DNA of 64,000 nucleotides from Alphaproteobacteria bacterium (GCA_030429495.1 JAUIFH010000002.1:310001-374000); one strand, 5' to 3'. Numbered from the stretch's first letter, positions 1 through 8,389 are shown. The notes: generated by a model from the letters alone, not told the origin. Program-made: numbers and translations.

Positions 1-383
1 CCGGCCTCGGCGGCGGGCGTTCCGTCGATCGGCGAGACGACCTTGATGAAGCCTTCCTCCTGCGTGACCTCGATGCCGAGGCCACCGAATTCGCCGCGCG
101 TCTGAACCCGCATATCGTCGAAGGCGTCGGGTGCAAGATAGCTCGAATGAGGGTCGAGCGAGGTGAGCATTCCGTTGATCGCCGCTTCGATCAGCTTACC
201 CTCGTCGACATCTTCGACATACTGGGCGCGGATCCGCTCGAAGATGTCGCCGAACAGGTCGAGCTGCTCGTAGACAGTGTTGTTGCCGCGCGTCTCCTGT
301 GCCACCAGGGGCCCGGCCACCTGCGTCGTCAGCAATATGCCGGCGAGCGTACCGCCGAGCGCGGCCATCGTGAAATTCTTCAT
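1..383 (-). CDS. ctpA: S41-family carboxy-terminal processing protease, N-terminal part (runs off window)
   Basis: The reading frame starts at an ATG at 383 and stays open to the window edge, so only about 127 residues are visible. Residues 1-25 form a signal peptide or membrane anchor (MKNFTMAALGG...). They are followed by a helical N-terminal segment (YEQLDLFGDIFERIRAQYVE), the LDPHSSYL motif typical of CtpA proteases, and the start of the PDZ domain (GEFGGLGIEV). The Ser/Lys catalytic dyad lies outside the window. CtpA proteases act in the periplasm, trimming proteins at the C terminus and often controlling peptidoglycan hydrolases. The gene follows the envC-like gene by 3 nt on the same strand, so the two are probably co-transcribed. 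That pairing is common in alphaproteobacteria and fits a cell-wall role. Confidence 0.9.
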   Translation of the reverse strand, partial: MKNFTMAALGGTLAGILLTTQVAGPLVAQETRGNNTVYEQLDLFGDIFERIRAQYVEDVDEGKLIEAAINGMLTSLDPHSSYLAPDAFDDMRVQTRGEFGGLGIEVTQEEGFIKVVSPIDGTPAAEA

Positions 384-386
384 CGC

Positions 387-1520
387 TCAGTTTTCCCTTG
401 TCTCGGTGAACCACGGGGCCGGGTCCACGGGCTCCTTACCCTGTCTCAACTCTATATAAAGCGTTTCCACGCGCCCGACGCCACCGCCTTCTTCACCGTC
501 TGCGCGATCCCCGGCCAGTCCGTCCGGCGACCCGCCCATCAGGCCAAGCGGCGCATCGGCGTCCAGAACGTCGCCGGTTTCGCCAAAAACGGTGCCAAGG
601 CCCGCAAGGATCAGAAGATAGCCTGAAGCCGGCTCCACGATGATCACATTTCCGTAGTCGAGCAATGGGCCGCGATAGCGCAGCGTCGCCGGCCAAGGCA
701 ATGTCACAAGCGCGCCGGGCAGAGTGGTAAGGACGAGGCCCGGCCGGCGGATGCCGGCGGCGTCGGCCTCGCCCGCGCGCCGCAGGATCGTGCCCCGAAC
801 CGGAAGCGGCAGCGCGCCGCGCGCCCCTTCGAAATCCTCCATCGGCGCGCCGATATCGGTCTCCATCGCCGCAAGGCCGGCGGCGAACGCGTCAAGGCTC
901 TCGGCGCTGGTTACAAGCTGGGTGAGTTCTTCCGGGTCTGAGATGAAACGTCGCGGCAGGTCGGTTCGATCCTGCACCGCCTGGCTGAGCGCGGTGCGCG
1001 CCTCCTGCGCGGCGGCAAGCCCCTTTTTCAGCATCGCGGCGGTGTCGTCCTGCCGCTTGCGCAGCATCTGCAATTCGTCAAGCTGGCCGCGCAGTGCGTC
1101 GGCTTCGGCCTGAAGTGCAGGCGTGATGGCGGCGAGGATCATGCCCGACCGCGCGGTTTCGAGCGGTCCGTCGGGATGAAAGAGCAGAAGCGGCTCGCCT
1201 GCGCGCTCCATCGTCGCCATTGCGCCGAGAAGCCCGCCGATCCGGTCGCGGCTGTTTTCCAGCCCTGCCTCGATCTCCTTTTCGCGCGCGCGGGTGCGGC
1301 GCAGCACGTCGCGAAGCGAGGAGAGGCCGTTTTCGTAGGCGCCGATGGTGCGGGTCAGTGCCGCGACGCGTTCGCGTGAACCTTCGGCAGCTTCAAGCGC
1401 CTCGATCGCGTCGCGCAACTCTTGCGCGGCGGCTTCGGCCGCCGGTGCGGCGGGGTCCTGCGCCGCGGCGGGAGGCGCGGCCAGAAGCGCAAGGGCGAGG
1501 AGGCCAGCGCGCAGCATCAT
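387..1520 (-). CDS. EnvC-like murein hydrolase activator (coiled coil plus degenerate LytM domain)
   Basis: 377 aa. A signal peptide of about 20 residues ends in AAPPAAAQ. Residues 25-215 are rich in Glu, Ala, Leu and Arg in heptad-like order, as in the coiled coils of EnvC. The C-terminal third is a LytM/M23-like fold (LPVRGTILRR..., YRGPLLDYGNVIIVEP, YLLILAGL). The zinc ligands of active M23 peptidases, such as the HxH motif, are absent, so this should activate an amidase rather than cut peptidoglycan itself. It acts in the periplasm during septum splitting. Its ATG at 1520 overlaps the gpmI stop by one base (TGATG), and ctpA follows 3 nt downstream, giving a gpmI-envC-ctpA transcription unit. 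The functional call rests on domain order; the partner amidase is not in the window. Confidence 0.82.
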   Translation of the reverse strand: MMLRAGLLALALLAAPPAAAQDPAAPAAEAAAQELRDAIEALEAAEGSRERVAALTRTIGAYENGLSSLRDVLRRTRAREKEIEAGLENSRDRIGGLLGAMATMERAGEPLLLFHPDGPLETARSGMILAAITPALQAEADALRGQLDELQMLRKRQDDTAAMLKKGLAAAQEARTALSQAVQDRTDLPRRFISDPEELTQLVTSAESLDAFAAGLAAMETDIGAPMEDFEGARGALPLPVRGTILRRAGEADAAGIRRPGLVLTTLPGALVTLPWPATLRYRGPLLDYGNVIIVEPASGYLLILAGLGTVFGETGDVLDADAPLGLMGGSPDGLAGDRADGEEGGGVGRVETLYIELRQGKEPVDPAPWFTETREN

Positions 1521-3040
1521 CAGCGTTCGATGAGCGAGCGCCCGGTCATCTCGGGCGGCAGGTCAAGACCCATGAGGTCAAGCAGTGTCGGCGCAAGATC
1601 GGCAAGGCGGCCGTTCCTCAGGTGCGCGCCCTCGGGCCCGCCGATCAGGATCACCGGCACCGGGTTCGTCGTATGCGCGGTATGCGGCCCGCCGGTCTCC
1701 GGGTCGATCATCGTTTCGCAATTGCCGTGATCGGCGGTCACGATCATCGCGCCGCCGGCCGCCTCAAGCGCCACGAGCGCGCGGGCGAGGCCGCGGTCGA
1801 CCTCCTCCACTGCAGCGATGGCGGCAGACAGATCGCCGGTATGGCCGACCATGTCTGGGTTGGCATAATTCACCACGATAAGGTCGTAGCCCTTGCCGAT
1901 GGCATCGACGAGCGTGTCCGACACTTCGGGTGCGGACATTTCCGGTTGCAGGTCATAGGTGGCGACCTTGGGCGAAGGGGCCATGTGGCGGTCCTCGCCA
2001 CGCTCCGGCACTTCCCTGCCGCCGTTCAGGAAGAAGGTGACATGGGGATATTTCTCGGTTTCGGCGAGGCGGAACTGGGTGAGGCCCTTCGCCGCGACCC
2101 ACGCGCCGAGCGTGTTGACCACGGGGCGTTTGGGGTAGGCCGCCGCCATGAACGCGTCATGGGTCTTGGAGTAGTCGACCATGCCAAGAAGAGCCGCCCA
2201 ATGCGGGCGGGTACCCCGGTCGAAGCCCTTGAAGTCGTCCTCACCCACCGCAAGCAGAATCTCCCGCGCGCGGTCGGCGCGGAAGTTGAGGCAGAAGAAG
2301 CCGTCGCCATCCTTCGCGCCGTGATAGGCGCTGATGACCGTCGGCTGGATGAACTCATCCGTTTCGCCGCGCTCATAGGCCGTCGCGACCGCCTCGGTCG
2401 CGGACGCAGCGGTCAGCCCCTCGGCGCGGACCATTGCCCGGTAGGCGCGTTCCACCCGGTCCCAGCGGTTGTCGCGGTCCATGGCGAAATAGCGCCCGCT
2501 GAGCGTGGCGACGAAGGTGCCTTCGGGCAGGCGGGCCTGAAGATCGGCGGCGAAGTCATCGGCGGATTTCGGGGCCACGTCACGGCCATCGGTGACGGCG
2601 TGGAGCGCGACCGGTACCCCCATCGCGGTGATGGCGGCGCAGGCGGCGATGACATGGTCGATATGCCCGTGGACGCCGCCATCCGATATCACGCCCATCA
2701 GGTGCGCGGTCCCGCCATCGGCCTTCAGGCTTTGCGCGAAAGCAGTGATCGCGGCGTTCGAGAAGAAGCTTTTGTCCTCGATGGCGAGGTCGATCTGGCC
2801 AAGGTCCATCGCCACCACGCGGCCCGCGCCGATATTGGTGTGGCCGACCTCGGAATTGCCCATCTGGCCCGAGGGCAGGCCGACATTGGGCCCATGCGTC
2901 ACCAGCCGCGCATTGGGGTAGCCGGCGATCAGCCGGTCGAAGGCCGGCGTGTCGGCGAGCGCCACGGCATTGCCCTCTGTTTCGGCGCGGATACCCCAAC
3001 CGTCGAGGATGCAGAGGACGACGGGTTTCGGAGCGGTCAT
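1520..3040 (-). CDS. gpmI: 2,3-bisphosphoglycerate-independent phosphoglycerate mutase
   Basis: 506 aa, the usual length. It interconverts 3- and 2-phosphoglycerate in cytosolic glycolysis/gluconeogenesis using two Mn ions. The N terminus has the metal-binding LCILDGWG motif. The phosphoserine nucleophile is Ser63 in GNSEVGHTNIGAG. Later metal and substrate motifs include VTDGRD, NFRADR, ANPDMVGHTG and the C-terminal ADHGNCE. The start at 3040 gives the canonical MTAPKPVVLCILDG N terminus. It is the first gene of the minus-strand unit with the envC-like gene and ctpA, and it is divergent from the LysE gene across 139 bp. Confidence 0.96.
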   Translation of the reverse strand: MTAPKPVVLCILDGWGIRAETEGNAVALADTPAFDRLIAGYPNARLVTHGPNVGLPSGQMGNSEVGHTNIGAGRVVAMDLGQIDLAIEDKSFFSNAAITAFAQSLKADGGTAHLMGVISDGGVHGHIDHVIAACAAITAMGVPVALHAVTDGRDVAPKSADDFAADLQARLPEGTFVATLSGRYFAMDRDNRWDRVERAYRAMVRAEGLTAASATEAVATAYERGETDEFIQPTVISAYHGAKDGDGFFCLNFRADRAREILLAVGEDDFKGFDRGTRPHWAALLGMVDYSKTHDAFMAAAYPKRPVVNTLGAWVAAKGLTQFRLAETEKYPHVTFFLNGGREVPERGEDRHMAPSPKVATYDLQPEMSAPEVSDTLVDAIGKGYDLIVVNYANPDMVGHTGDLSAAIAAVEEVDRGLARALVALEAAGGAMIVTADHGNCETMIDPETGGPHTAHTTNPVPVILIGGPEGAHLRNGRLADLAPTLLDLMGLDLPPEMTGRSLIER

Positions 3041-3179
3041 GACAGGCCCTTGCGTTGTTCATCGCGGTTCTACGCGCAGCCGGGCGAGGGGGCAACCGGC
3101 TCCTCCGTCCTGCGGGGATTGCGGCGGGGAGCGATCCGGGGAAGACTTGCGCCGGGACAGTCAAAGCGGAGACATCGGG

Positions 3180-3791
3180 ATGGACGCAGCCGCCCTCGTT
3201 CTCTTTGCCGGTGCGCTGGCACTTGCCGCTGGCTCACCCGGGCCGAGCATCGCCGCGCTGGTGGCGCGGGTCATCGCGCGCGGGCATCGCGACGTGCTGC
3301 CCTTCCTCGCCGCGATGTGGATCGGCGAGGCGGTCTGGCTTTCTTTCGCGGTCTGGGGGCTGGCCTCGATCGCCGCCACGTTCCAGACCGCTTTCGCGGT
3401 GCTGAAATGGGCCGGGGTGCTCTACCTTCTCTACCTTGCTTGGAAGATGTGGTCGGCGCCCGCACAGCTTGCCGAGGACGCGATCCCGCGGCGCGGCTCG
3501 GCCGCGAGGATGTTCGCCGCCGGGCTTGCCGTGACGCTCGGCAATCCGAAGATCATGGTCTTCTACCTCGCGCTTCTGCCGGCCATTGTCGACCTCAGGG
3601 CGCTGACCGTCACGGGCTGGGCGGAGCTGACGGCGGTGATGTTCGTCGTCCTCATCGCGATCGACCTCGCCTGGGTCGGGCTGGCCGCGCGGGCGCGCGT
3701 CTTCCTGAAAAGCCCGCCGGCGGTGCGGCTGGCCAACCGGCTGAGCGCCGGTGTCATGGCCGGTGCCGCGACGGCGATCGCGGTGCGCTAG
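3180..3791 (+). CDS. LysE/RhtB family amino-acid exporter
   Basis: 203 aa from the ATG at 3180, the usual length for LysE/RhtB transporters. Several hydrophobic spans are visible (LVLFAGALALAAG, FLAAMWIGEAVWLSFAVW, LKWAGVLYLLYLAW, and two near the C terminus). Two family hallmarks are present: the SPGPSIAALV motif after the first helix and the GNPKIMVFYLALLP motif near residue 120. Members pump amino acids or related metabolites out across the inner membrane. Substrate cannot be read from sequence. The frame is open further upstream, but the ATG at 3180 places the first helix correctly. It ends one base before the stop of rlmH on the opposite strand. Confidence 0.88.
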   Translation: MDAAALVLFAGALALAAGSPGPSIAALVARVIARGHRDVLPFLAAMWIGEAVWLSFAVWGLASIAATFQTAFAVLKWAGVLYLLYLAWKMWSAPAQLAEDAIPRRGSAARMFAAGLAVTLGNPKIMVFYLALLPAIVDLRALTVTGWAELTAVMFVVLIAIDLAWVGLAARARVFLKSPPAVRLANRLSAGVMAGAATAIAVR

Positions 3792-3792
3792 G

Positions 3793-4263
3793 TCAGGCGC
3801 GGTGATAGGGGCTGCCGGCAAGGATGGAGGCCGCGCGGTAGAGCTGTTCGGCCAGCATCACGCGGACCAGCATATGCGGCCAGACCATCTGCCCGAAGGA
3901 AATCGCCTGCTCGGCCTCGGCACGCAGGGCGGGCGCAAGACCGTCGGCGCCACCGATGACGAAAGCCACGTCCTGCCGACCGCCGTCGCGCCAGCGGGCA
4001 AGCATGTCGGCGAAGTCCGGCGAGGACATGGTGCGCCCGCGCTCGTCCATCACGGCAACGAGCGCGCCCGAAGGGATCGCACGCCGCAAAAGCGACGCCT
4101 CGGCCTCCATGCCGCCGCCCTTCTTGTCCTCGACCTCGGAAACGGAAGCCGGGCCGAGGCCCAAGGCCCGGCCCGTCCTGTCGAAACGGGTGAGATAGTC
4201 GTCGATCAGCGCGCGTTCGGGACCGGCGCGAAGCCGGCCGACCGCGCAGATATGGACGCGCAT
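3793..4263 (-). CDS. rlmH: 23S rRNA (pseudouridine1915-N3)-methyltransferase
   Basis: 156 aa. RlmH is a SPOUT-fold enzyme that uses S-adenosylmethionine to methylate pseudouridine 1915 in helix 69 of 23S rRNA on the assembled ribosome. Visible motifs are the N-terminal [16 protein letters not shown], the knot segment DERGRTMSS, the SAM-binding FVIGGADGL and the C-terminal [14 protein letters not shown]...SPYHRA with the conserved tyrosine-histidine end. The ATG at 4263 overlaps the rsfS stop by one base. The rsfS-rlmH order is a conserved pair in bacteria. A longer in-frame start exists at 4305 but adds a non-conserved extension inside rsfS. Confidence 0.96.
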   Translation of the reverse strand: MRVHICAVGRLRAGPERALIDDYLTRFDRTGRALGLGPASVSEVEDKKGGGMEAEASLLRRAIPSGALVAVMDERGRTMSSPDFADMLARWRDGGRQDVAFVIGGADGLAPALRAEAEQAISFGQMVWPHMLVRVMLAEQLYRAASILAGSPYHRA

Positions 4264-4634
4264 CAGTTCTGGCGCGAGGCCAGTCCCGCGCCGGCGGGCA
4301 TCCACATCTTTTCGAGCTGGTAGAACTCCCGCACTTCGGGGCGGAAGACATGAACCACGACGTCGGCGGCGTCGATCAGGACCCAGTCGCCCTGCTCCTT
4401 GCCCTCGACCTTGCAGGTCCGGCCGAATTCCTGCTTCAGCCGCTCAACCAGCTTTTCGGCGATGGCGGCCACCTGACGCGAGGAACGCCCCGAGCAGACA
4501 ACCATGTAATCGGCGACAGAGGACCGGCCGCGGAGATCAATCGTCACCACGTCCTCGGCCTTGTCGTCGTCGAGAGAGGAAAGGATCCGCGCGAGAAGAC
4601 CGTCGCTCTGGACCTCGGTGGGCTTGGCCGTCAT
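4263..4634 (-). CDS. rsfS: ribosome silencing factor RsfS
   Basis: 123 aa from the ATG at 4634. RsfS binds ribosomal protein L14 and blocks joining of the subunits when nutrients are scarce. The conserved core is visible: [39 protein letters not shown], then [16 protein letters not shown] and the terminal [10 protein letters not shown]. The chosen ATG has GGAG four bases upstream. In-frame ATG 4736 would give 157 aa and cannot be excluded; it lies where a transcript from the proposed promoter would begin. A 19-codon frame with a strong AGGAGG ends in an ATGA overlap with the preferred start. rlmH follows with a one-base overlap. Confidence 0.93.
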   Translation of the reverse strand: MTAKPTEVQSDGLLARILSSLDDDKAEDVVTIDLRGRSSVADYMVVCSGRSSRQVAAIAEKLVERLKQEFGRTCKVEGKEQGDWVLIDAADVVVHVFRPEVREFYQLEKMWMPAGAGLASRQN

Positions 4635-4690
4635 TGGCTCCAGCCCTGCGACCGGAGACTCGGCCGCTTTTGCAGTATGGAACAGGACAT
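4631..4690 (-). CDS. possible 19-aa leader peptide overlapping the rsfS start
   Basis: The frame reads [19 protein letters not shown] and stops in TGA, sharing ATGA with the rsfS ATG at 4634. An AGGAGG lies at 4694-4699, three bases before its ATG, which is a stronger but closer ribosome binding site than that of rsfS itself. I know no family for it. It could couple translation into rsfS, or it could be chance if rsfS starts at 4736. There is no run of any one amino acid that would suggest classical attenuation. Confidence 0.3.
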   Translation of the reverse strand: MSCSILQKRPSLRSQGWSQ

Positions 4691-4742
4691 TGTCCTCCTG
4701 GGTTGCGCGCCGATCGCAGGCCCCGACGCTGGGCATGAGGTT

Positions 4743-4771
4743 AACGTAACACCCCGATTGTAAAATCTCAA
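4743..4771 (-). promoter_or_regulatory. candidate sigma70-type promoter for rsfS-rlmH
   Basis: On the minus strand TTGAGA (4766-4771) is followed after 17 bases by TACGTT (4743-4748). The -35 matches TTGACA at five of six positions; the -10 is weak. It would start transcription close to 4736, leaving about 100 nt before the preferred rsfS ATG. Confidence 0.4.
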
Positions 4772-4803
4772 TGTGGCGGGTTTCGGGCGAATGCGGTGGC
4801 CGC

Positions 4804-5502
4804 TCACTGCGGAAAGAACCGCCCGCCCATCCGGTCGAGATAGGCGACAAGGTTCTCCCGGCCGCGGACCATTGCGCCATAGGGCGTGTCGAAAAACGGG
4901 CTTTCGACGCTGGCAAGAAACCCGAAAAGCGTCGCGTCGGCGCCGCAGGGATCGGGGCCGAGAAGGTAGTCGTTTGCGCCCATGATATCGGAAATCGAGT
5001 CAACGGCGCGGCCGACGAGATGGGCTTTTTCCGGCGCTTCCAGCCGGCCGGTTCCCTGCCCGTGAAGCGCCATGCGAAGGCGCGCGAGGATCCGCGCCTT
5101 GACCAGCGGCCGCAGGACGGCGGGAACCCGTTTGAAGAATTGCGCCGGACCTTTCGCGAAGTTCTCGGGCCGCAGCCAGCGGTTGTCGACGTTGAACCAG
5201 TAGAGGTGGTCCTCGCAAAGCCGCTCTACCGCGAGGCCGATCCCCAGCCGCGCCGCGTCATATCCGCCGGAGAAATCTGCGCCATGCGCGGTTTCCAGGT
5301 GATGGCGGATCATCCGACTGTCGGTCACGATGGTTCCGTCGTCGTCGATCCACGGCAGCTTGCCGCGCGGCGCCTTGCGCAGATCGGCGCGGCGGGTCCG
5401 GTATTCCACGCCGGCCATCTTCAGGAGGATCTCGGTCTTGATCGCGAACGGGCTGGCATGAGGCAGATCGAAGGCGGTGCCGGTGCCGTAGAACGTGATC
5501 AT
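4804..5502 (-). CDS. glutathione S-transferase family protein (failed-axon-connections-like)
   Basis: 232 aa. The N-terminal thioredoxin-like domain starts MITFYGTGTAFDLPHASPF and contains GKLPWIDDDGTIVTDSRMI, the cis-proline and glutathione-contact region of the GST fold. The rest is a helical C-terminal domain (LYWFNVDNRWL..., DYLLGPDPCGADATLFGFLA) ending in LDRMGGRFFPQ. This arrangement matches the Faxc/metaxin-like branch of GST proteins often found in alphaproteobacteria. Substrate is unknown. The start at 5502 overlaps the mscS stop by four bases (ATGA), so the two are translationally coupled and probably form a two-gene unit. Confidence 0.82.
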   Translation of the reverse strand: MITFYGTGTAFDLPHASPFAIKTEILLKMAGVEYRTRRADLRKAPRGKLPWIDDDGTIVTDSRMIRHHLETAHGADFSGGYDAARLGIGLAVERLCEDHLYWFNVDNRWLRPENFAKGPAQFFKRVPAVLRPLVKARILARLRMALHGQGTGRLEAPEKAHLVGRAVDSISDIMGANDYLLGPDPCGADATLFGFLASVESPFFDTPYGAMVRGRENLVAYLDRMGGRFFPQ

Positions 5503-6839
5503 TCCGCCCCTGCCTCCGGCGGTAGGGCCGGGGAGGGCATCGTGCCGCCCAGCACTTTCACCTCGCGTTGCGGGAAGGGGATCGAGATGCCGTTTTCCTT
5601 GAAGGCGTCCCAGAGCGCGAGATAGACGTTGCCGCGGATATTGGTCAGCCCGCCGGTCGGGTCGCTGATCCAGAACCGCAGGATATAGTCGACCGAACTG
5701 TCGCCGAAACCGGTGATGTGGCAGACCGGCGCCTGACGGCTGAGCACCCGGTCGACTCCCTTCGCCGCCTCGATGGCGATCTTGCGGACCTTGTGGGGGT
5801 CGTCGGAATAGGCAGTGCCGAAGAAGATGTCGAGCCGCACGAACTCGTTCGAATGCGACCAGTTGACCACCTGTCCGGTAATCAGATCCTCGTTCGGGAT
5901 CAGGTATTCCTTGCCGTCTCGGGTAACGACCGAGACGTAGCGCGCGCCAAGGCTCTCGATCCAGCCGAACGTGTCGCCGAGCGAGATCACGTCGCCCGGC
6001 TTGATCGACTTGTCGAGCAGGATGATGACGCCCGAGACAAGGTTTGACACCACCTTCTGCAGGCCGAAGCCGAGGCCGACGCCGATAGCGCCCGAAAGGA
6101 CCGCCAGGCCGGTCAGGTCGAAGCCCACCGCCTTCAGCCCAATGAAGAAGGCCAGCGAATAGAGCACGACCTGCACGAACTTGACCGAGAGCACGCGCAT
6201 CGAGGGGCTGATATCCTCGTTCGCGCTGATCCGCCGCGCCGCACCGCTGGCAAGAAGCCGGGCACCGAAGAACAGAAGCCCGGTTACGAGGACCGCCTTG
6301 AGGATCGCGAGGACGGTCAGGCGGAAGTCGCCAAACTCGATGGAAAGCCCGTCGAGGAACTGCGTCGCCGCGTCGAGAAGTCCGAGGTAGTAGAGCGTCG
6401 CGTAGATCGTCAGACCCCAGATCACCATCCGCCGGAGGAAGCGGTTCCGGATCACCTGCGCCGCGATGCGGATGAAGAACCATGCCGTCGCGATTGTCGC
6501 CGCGAGCGTCACAAGATAGCGGCGCGAGGGGAAGGCATAGGCGTAGGCGAAGCCGCTGGAGGCGATCCAGGCGAGAACCGCGAAGATGGCGAGGTTTATC
6601 CGGTTGCGCAGAACGATGAGCCACCGGAGCTGCCATTTCGGCCGGCCTTCCAGCGCGCGGACCCATTCCTCGAACTTCGGGCCGAGCCAGCGGGCGAGAA
6701 GCCATGCGAGGATGACGCAGACGAGGATCGCGGCGAGTTGTCCCAACTGGTTAGGCAGTGACAGGAGCCGGAGGTTGAGCTTCACCGCCCGCCAGAGGTC
6801 GTCCAGTCCGGTCACGATCGTGTCGAGTTCGCCGTCCAT
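5499..6839 (-). CDS. MscS-type small-conductance mechanosensitive channel
   Basis: 446 aa, longer than E. coli MscS (286 aa), with extra N-terminal membrane helices (ILVCVILAWLLARWLG, LIVLRNRINLAIFAVLAW, LVTLAATIATAWFFI, MVIWGLTIYATLYYLG, VLVTGLLFFGARLLA). The pore-lining helix and beta domain are clear: AIGVGLGFGLQKVVSNL, GVIILLDKSIKPGDVISLGD, and LIPNEDLITGQVVNWSHS. Members open under membrane tension and release solutes in hypo-osmotic shock. The start at 6839 is chosen because an AGGGAA lies just upstream and the following residues resemble the family; the frame remains open to 7139 but upstream residues look non-coding. The GST-like gene follows with an ATGA overlap. Confidence 0.93.
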   Translation of the reverse strand: MDGELDTIVTGLDDLWRAVKLNLRLLSLPNQLGQLAAILVCVILAWLLARWLGPKFEEWVRALEGRPKWQLRWLIVLRNRINLAIFAVLAWIASSGFAYAYAFPSRRYLVTLAATIATAWFFIRIAAQVIRNRFLRRMVIWGLTIYATLYYLGLLDAATQFLDGLSIEFGDFRLTVLAILKAVLVTGLLFFGARLLASGAARRISANEDISPSMRVLSVKFVQVVLYSLAFFIGLKAVGFDLTGLAVLSGAIGVGLGFGLQKVVSNLVSGVIILLDKSIKPGDVISLGDTFGWIESLGARYVSVVTRDGKEYLIPNEDLITGQVVNWSHSNEFVRLDIFFGTAYSDDPHKVRKIAIEAAKGVDRVLSRQAPVCHITGFGDSSVDYILRFWISDPTGGLTNIRGNVYLALWDAFKENGISIPFPQREVKVLGGTMPSPALPPEAGAE

Positions 6840-6914
6840 ATTCCCTTTCCGCCGCCTTTCCCCGACTGTGCCCGCAATAGCGCCGACAAGGCAAGTCCGA
6901 GCCGCGCCGAGCGC

Positions 6915-6932
6915 CTTGCGGGACTCGGGCCG
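6915..6932. repeat. 18-bp direct repeat, copy A
   Basis: CTTGCGGGACTCGGGCCG occurs here and again at 8390-8407 in the same orientation. The two copies bracket the VOC remnant and the unknown secreted-protein gene. Each contains GACTC, a CcrM-type GANTC site, and TTGCGG, which could serve as a -35 element. Confidence 0.5.
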
Positions 6933-6948
6933 GGGGACAGCCTCAGCC

Positions 6949-7176
6949 ACGTGCCTGGGACCCGTCGTCCTTCTGGTCGTTGGATACGGCAGCGGTATCG
7001 CGTTTCTGGCCGGTATCGGCTTCGATCTGGTCAAGGGCAGGCCGAAAAGCCCGACGAAACGCTGGGTCGTCATGCGCCCGCCCGGCGGCGGATCGGGCCT
7101 TCTGGTGGCCCGCGCCGTCGGTGACCAGCGGAACGCCATCGGCGCCAGTTTGGCGGGCGGTCAGGGCGTGGAATAG
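6949..7176 (+). pseudogene. truncated VOC/glyoxalase-family gene remnant
   Basis: The plus-strand frame encodes LGPVVLLVVGYGSGIAF, then IGFDLV, SPTKRWVVMRPPG and GSGLLVARAVGDQRNAIG. These match the first half of small VOC (vicinal oxygen chelate) proteins, which usually run to about 120-140 aa. The frame stops after GASLAGGQGVE at 7176, where homologues continue with a metal-binding strand and a second beta-alpha-beta-beta-beta module. No start codon stands where the first strand begins (ACG at 6949). The 3' end runs into the stop region of the gene on the other strand. A minus-strand frame also crosses here but shows no family. I read this as a dead gene cut at its 3' end. Confidence 0.65.
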
Positions 7177-8288
7177 CCGATCAGCAGGATCTCTCCGGTC
7201 TCCACGTTCACCGCATAGTCCCGCCATGCGCCGGCGGAATCGTACCGTCCGTCGGGGCCGAGATGCAGCAAAAGCCAGCCGCCGTCGACCGCCACCGGCA
7301 CCGCGACCGGATCGGGCCCGTTGCCCGGATCGAAAAGATCGTAGCTGCCCGGCAGGTCGGCATAGCCCAGCCGGATTCCCCGGCGGGCGCCGTCCAGCCC
7401 GACGAGGAGCAGGGACTGCAAGTCAAAGACCCCTTCCGGCATCACGAACCGCTTTCCCGCCGGATCGTAGAGCATGCCTTTCGCGTCGGCGTTCTCCATG
7501 CTCATCACCACCGACCAAACCCCTGTTTCAAGGTCCACGCGATAGAGGAACCCCTCGCCGCCGAGCGAGACGCCGTAGGCCGCGTTCTCCTCGGGAACGA
7601 TCGCGCTGCCGGTGGGCCAGCTGATCTCAGGCATATCGAGCGTCGCGGGATAAAGCCGCCGGCTTCCGTCGGGCTGGAGGATCTCCATCCCCTCGGACGT
7701 GAAGCGGCTGGCCGGTGCGGGAATTGCCGTGCGTCCGATCAGCGGCAGTAATCCTTCGGGGATCCGGTCCGCCGGGGCAAGCAGCGTGGCCAGCGGATCT
7801 TCTGAAAACGCCGGGTTGCCCGGGTCTGAGGTCGTGACGGCAAAGAACTTTTCCGGCGCCGCGTAGCTGACCGAAGCGCTGGAAAGCGGCAGTCCCGTCT
7901 GTTCCGGCAGGTTCTTCACCAGCGCGCGGAAATCCTTGCCCTTCCGCTGGTGGACATAGGGAATGTCGGGATTGATATCGGCAACGAACGGCACGCCGTT
8001 GAGCCGCACCTCGCTCCGTTCGGGCCGTATTCCGCCCAGAATGATCTGTTCGATCACCGTTGCCCCGGCGGTCTCGACGAACCAGCGCACGGGGCCGTAA
8101 TCGGCCAGCACCAGCACGACCTCGGCGCCCGGCCGGTCGACGAAGACCCTGGCCTCGGGCCCGTGAATGACCCCACCGGTCTTTTGGTTGCCCTCATAGA
8201 TGCCGACATAGTGCAGCTCCCGCTCGGCAAGTGCGGGGCCGGCGGCGACAAGACCCGCGAAGAAGGCGACGGCGCGAAGGAAGGACAT
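7161..8288 (-). CDS. secreted protein of unknown function
   Basis: 375 aa from the ATG at 8288. The first 20 residues (MSFLRAVAFFAGLVAAGPALA) are a Sec signal peptide, so the product is exported. The mature part is rich in short beta segments with repeating Gly, Asp and aromatic residues (VYFYRVDLETGVW-like segments near residue 265 and YAVNVETGEILLIGY at the C terminus). That would suit a beta-propeller or beta-sandwich, but this is inference. I do not recognise the family. An alternative ATG at 8309 adds MQLTGIA. Its 3' end overlaps the VOC remnant on the opposite strand by 16 bases. There is no co-directional partner: mscS begins 322 bp further on. Confidence 0.75.
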   Translation of the reverse strand: MSFLRAVAFFAGLVAAGPALAERELHYVGIYEGNQKTGGVIHGPEARVFVDRPGAEVVLVLADYGPVRWFVETAGATVIEQIILGGIRPERSEVRLNGVPFVADINPDIPYVHQRKGKDFRALVKNLPEQTGLPLSSASVSYAAPEKFFAVTTSDPGNPAFSEDPLATLLAPADRIPEGLLPLIGRTAIPAPASRFTSEGMEILQPDGSRRLYPATLDMPEISWPTGSAIVPEENAAYGVSLGGEGFLYRVDLETGVWSVVMSMENADAKGMLYDPAGKRFVMPEGVFDLQSLLLVGLDGARRGIRLGYADLPGSYDLFDPGNGPDPVAVPVAVDGGWLLLHLGPDGRYDSAGAWRDYAVNVETGEILLIGYSTP

Positions 8289-8389
8289 GGCGATACCCGT
8301 TAATTGCATGTGTCTCACACGATTCTCGCGGCACGCTAGACAGAGAGCATGTCGAAAACGCGGCAGCGCGCCTCTGCGCGCACGCCTCT

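Noticed and set aside
1220-3805. Very long open frame on the plus strand (861 codons)
   Set aside because: It is antisense to the envC-like gene and gpmI and runs into the LysE gene. Composition is Arg/Gly/Ala-rich, as expected for a shadow frame in GC-rich DNA, with no family motif.
6943-7227. 94-codon minus-strand frame across the VOC remnant
   Set aside because: No recognisable family and no good start, whereas the plus-strand frame gives clear VOC motifs.
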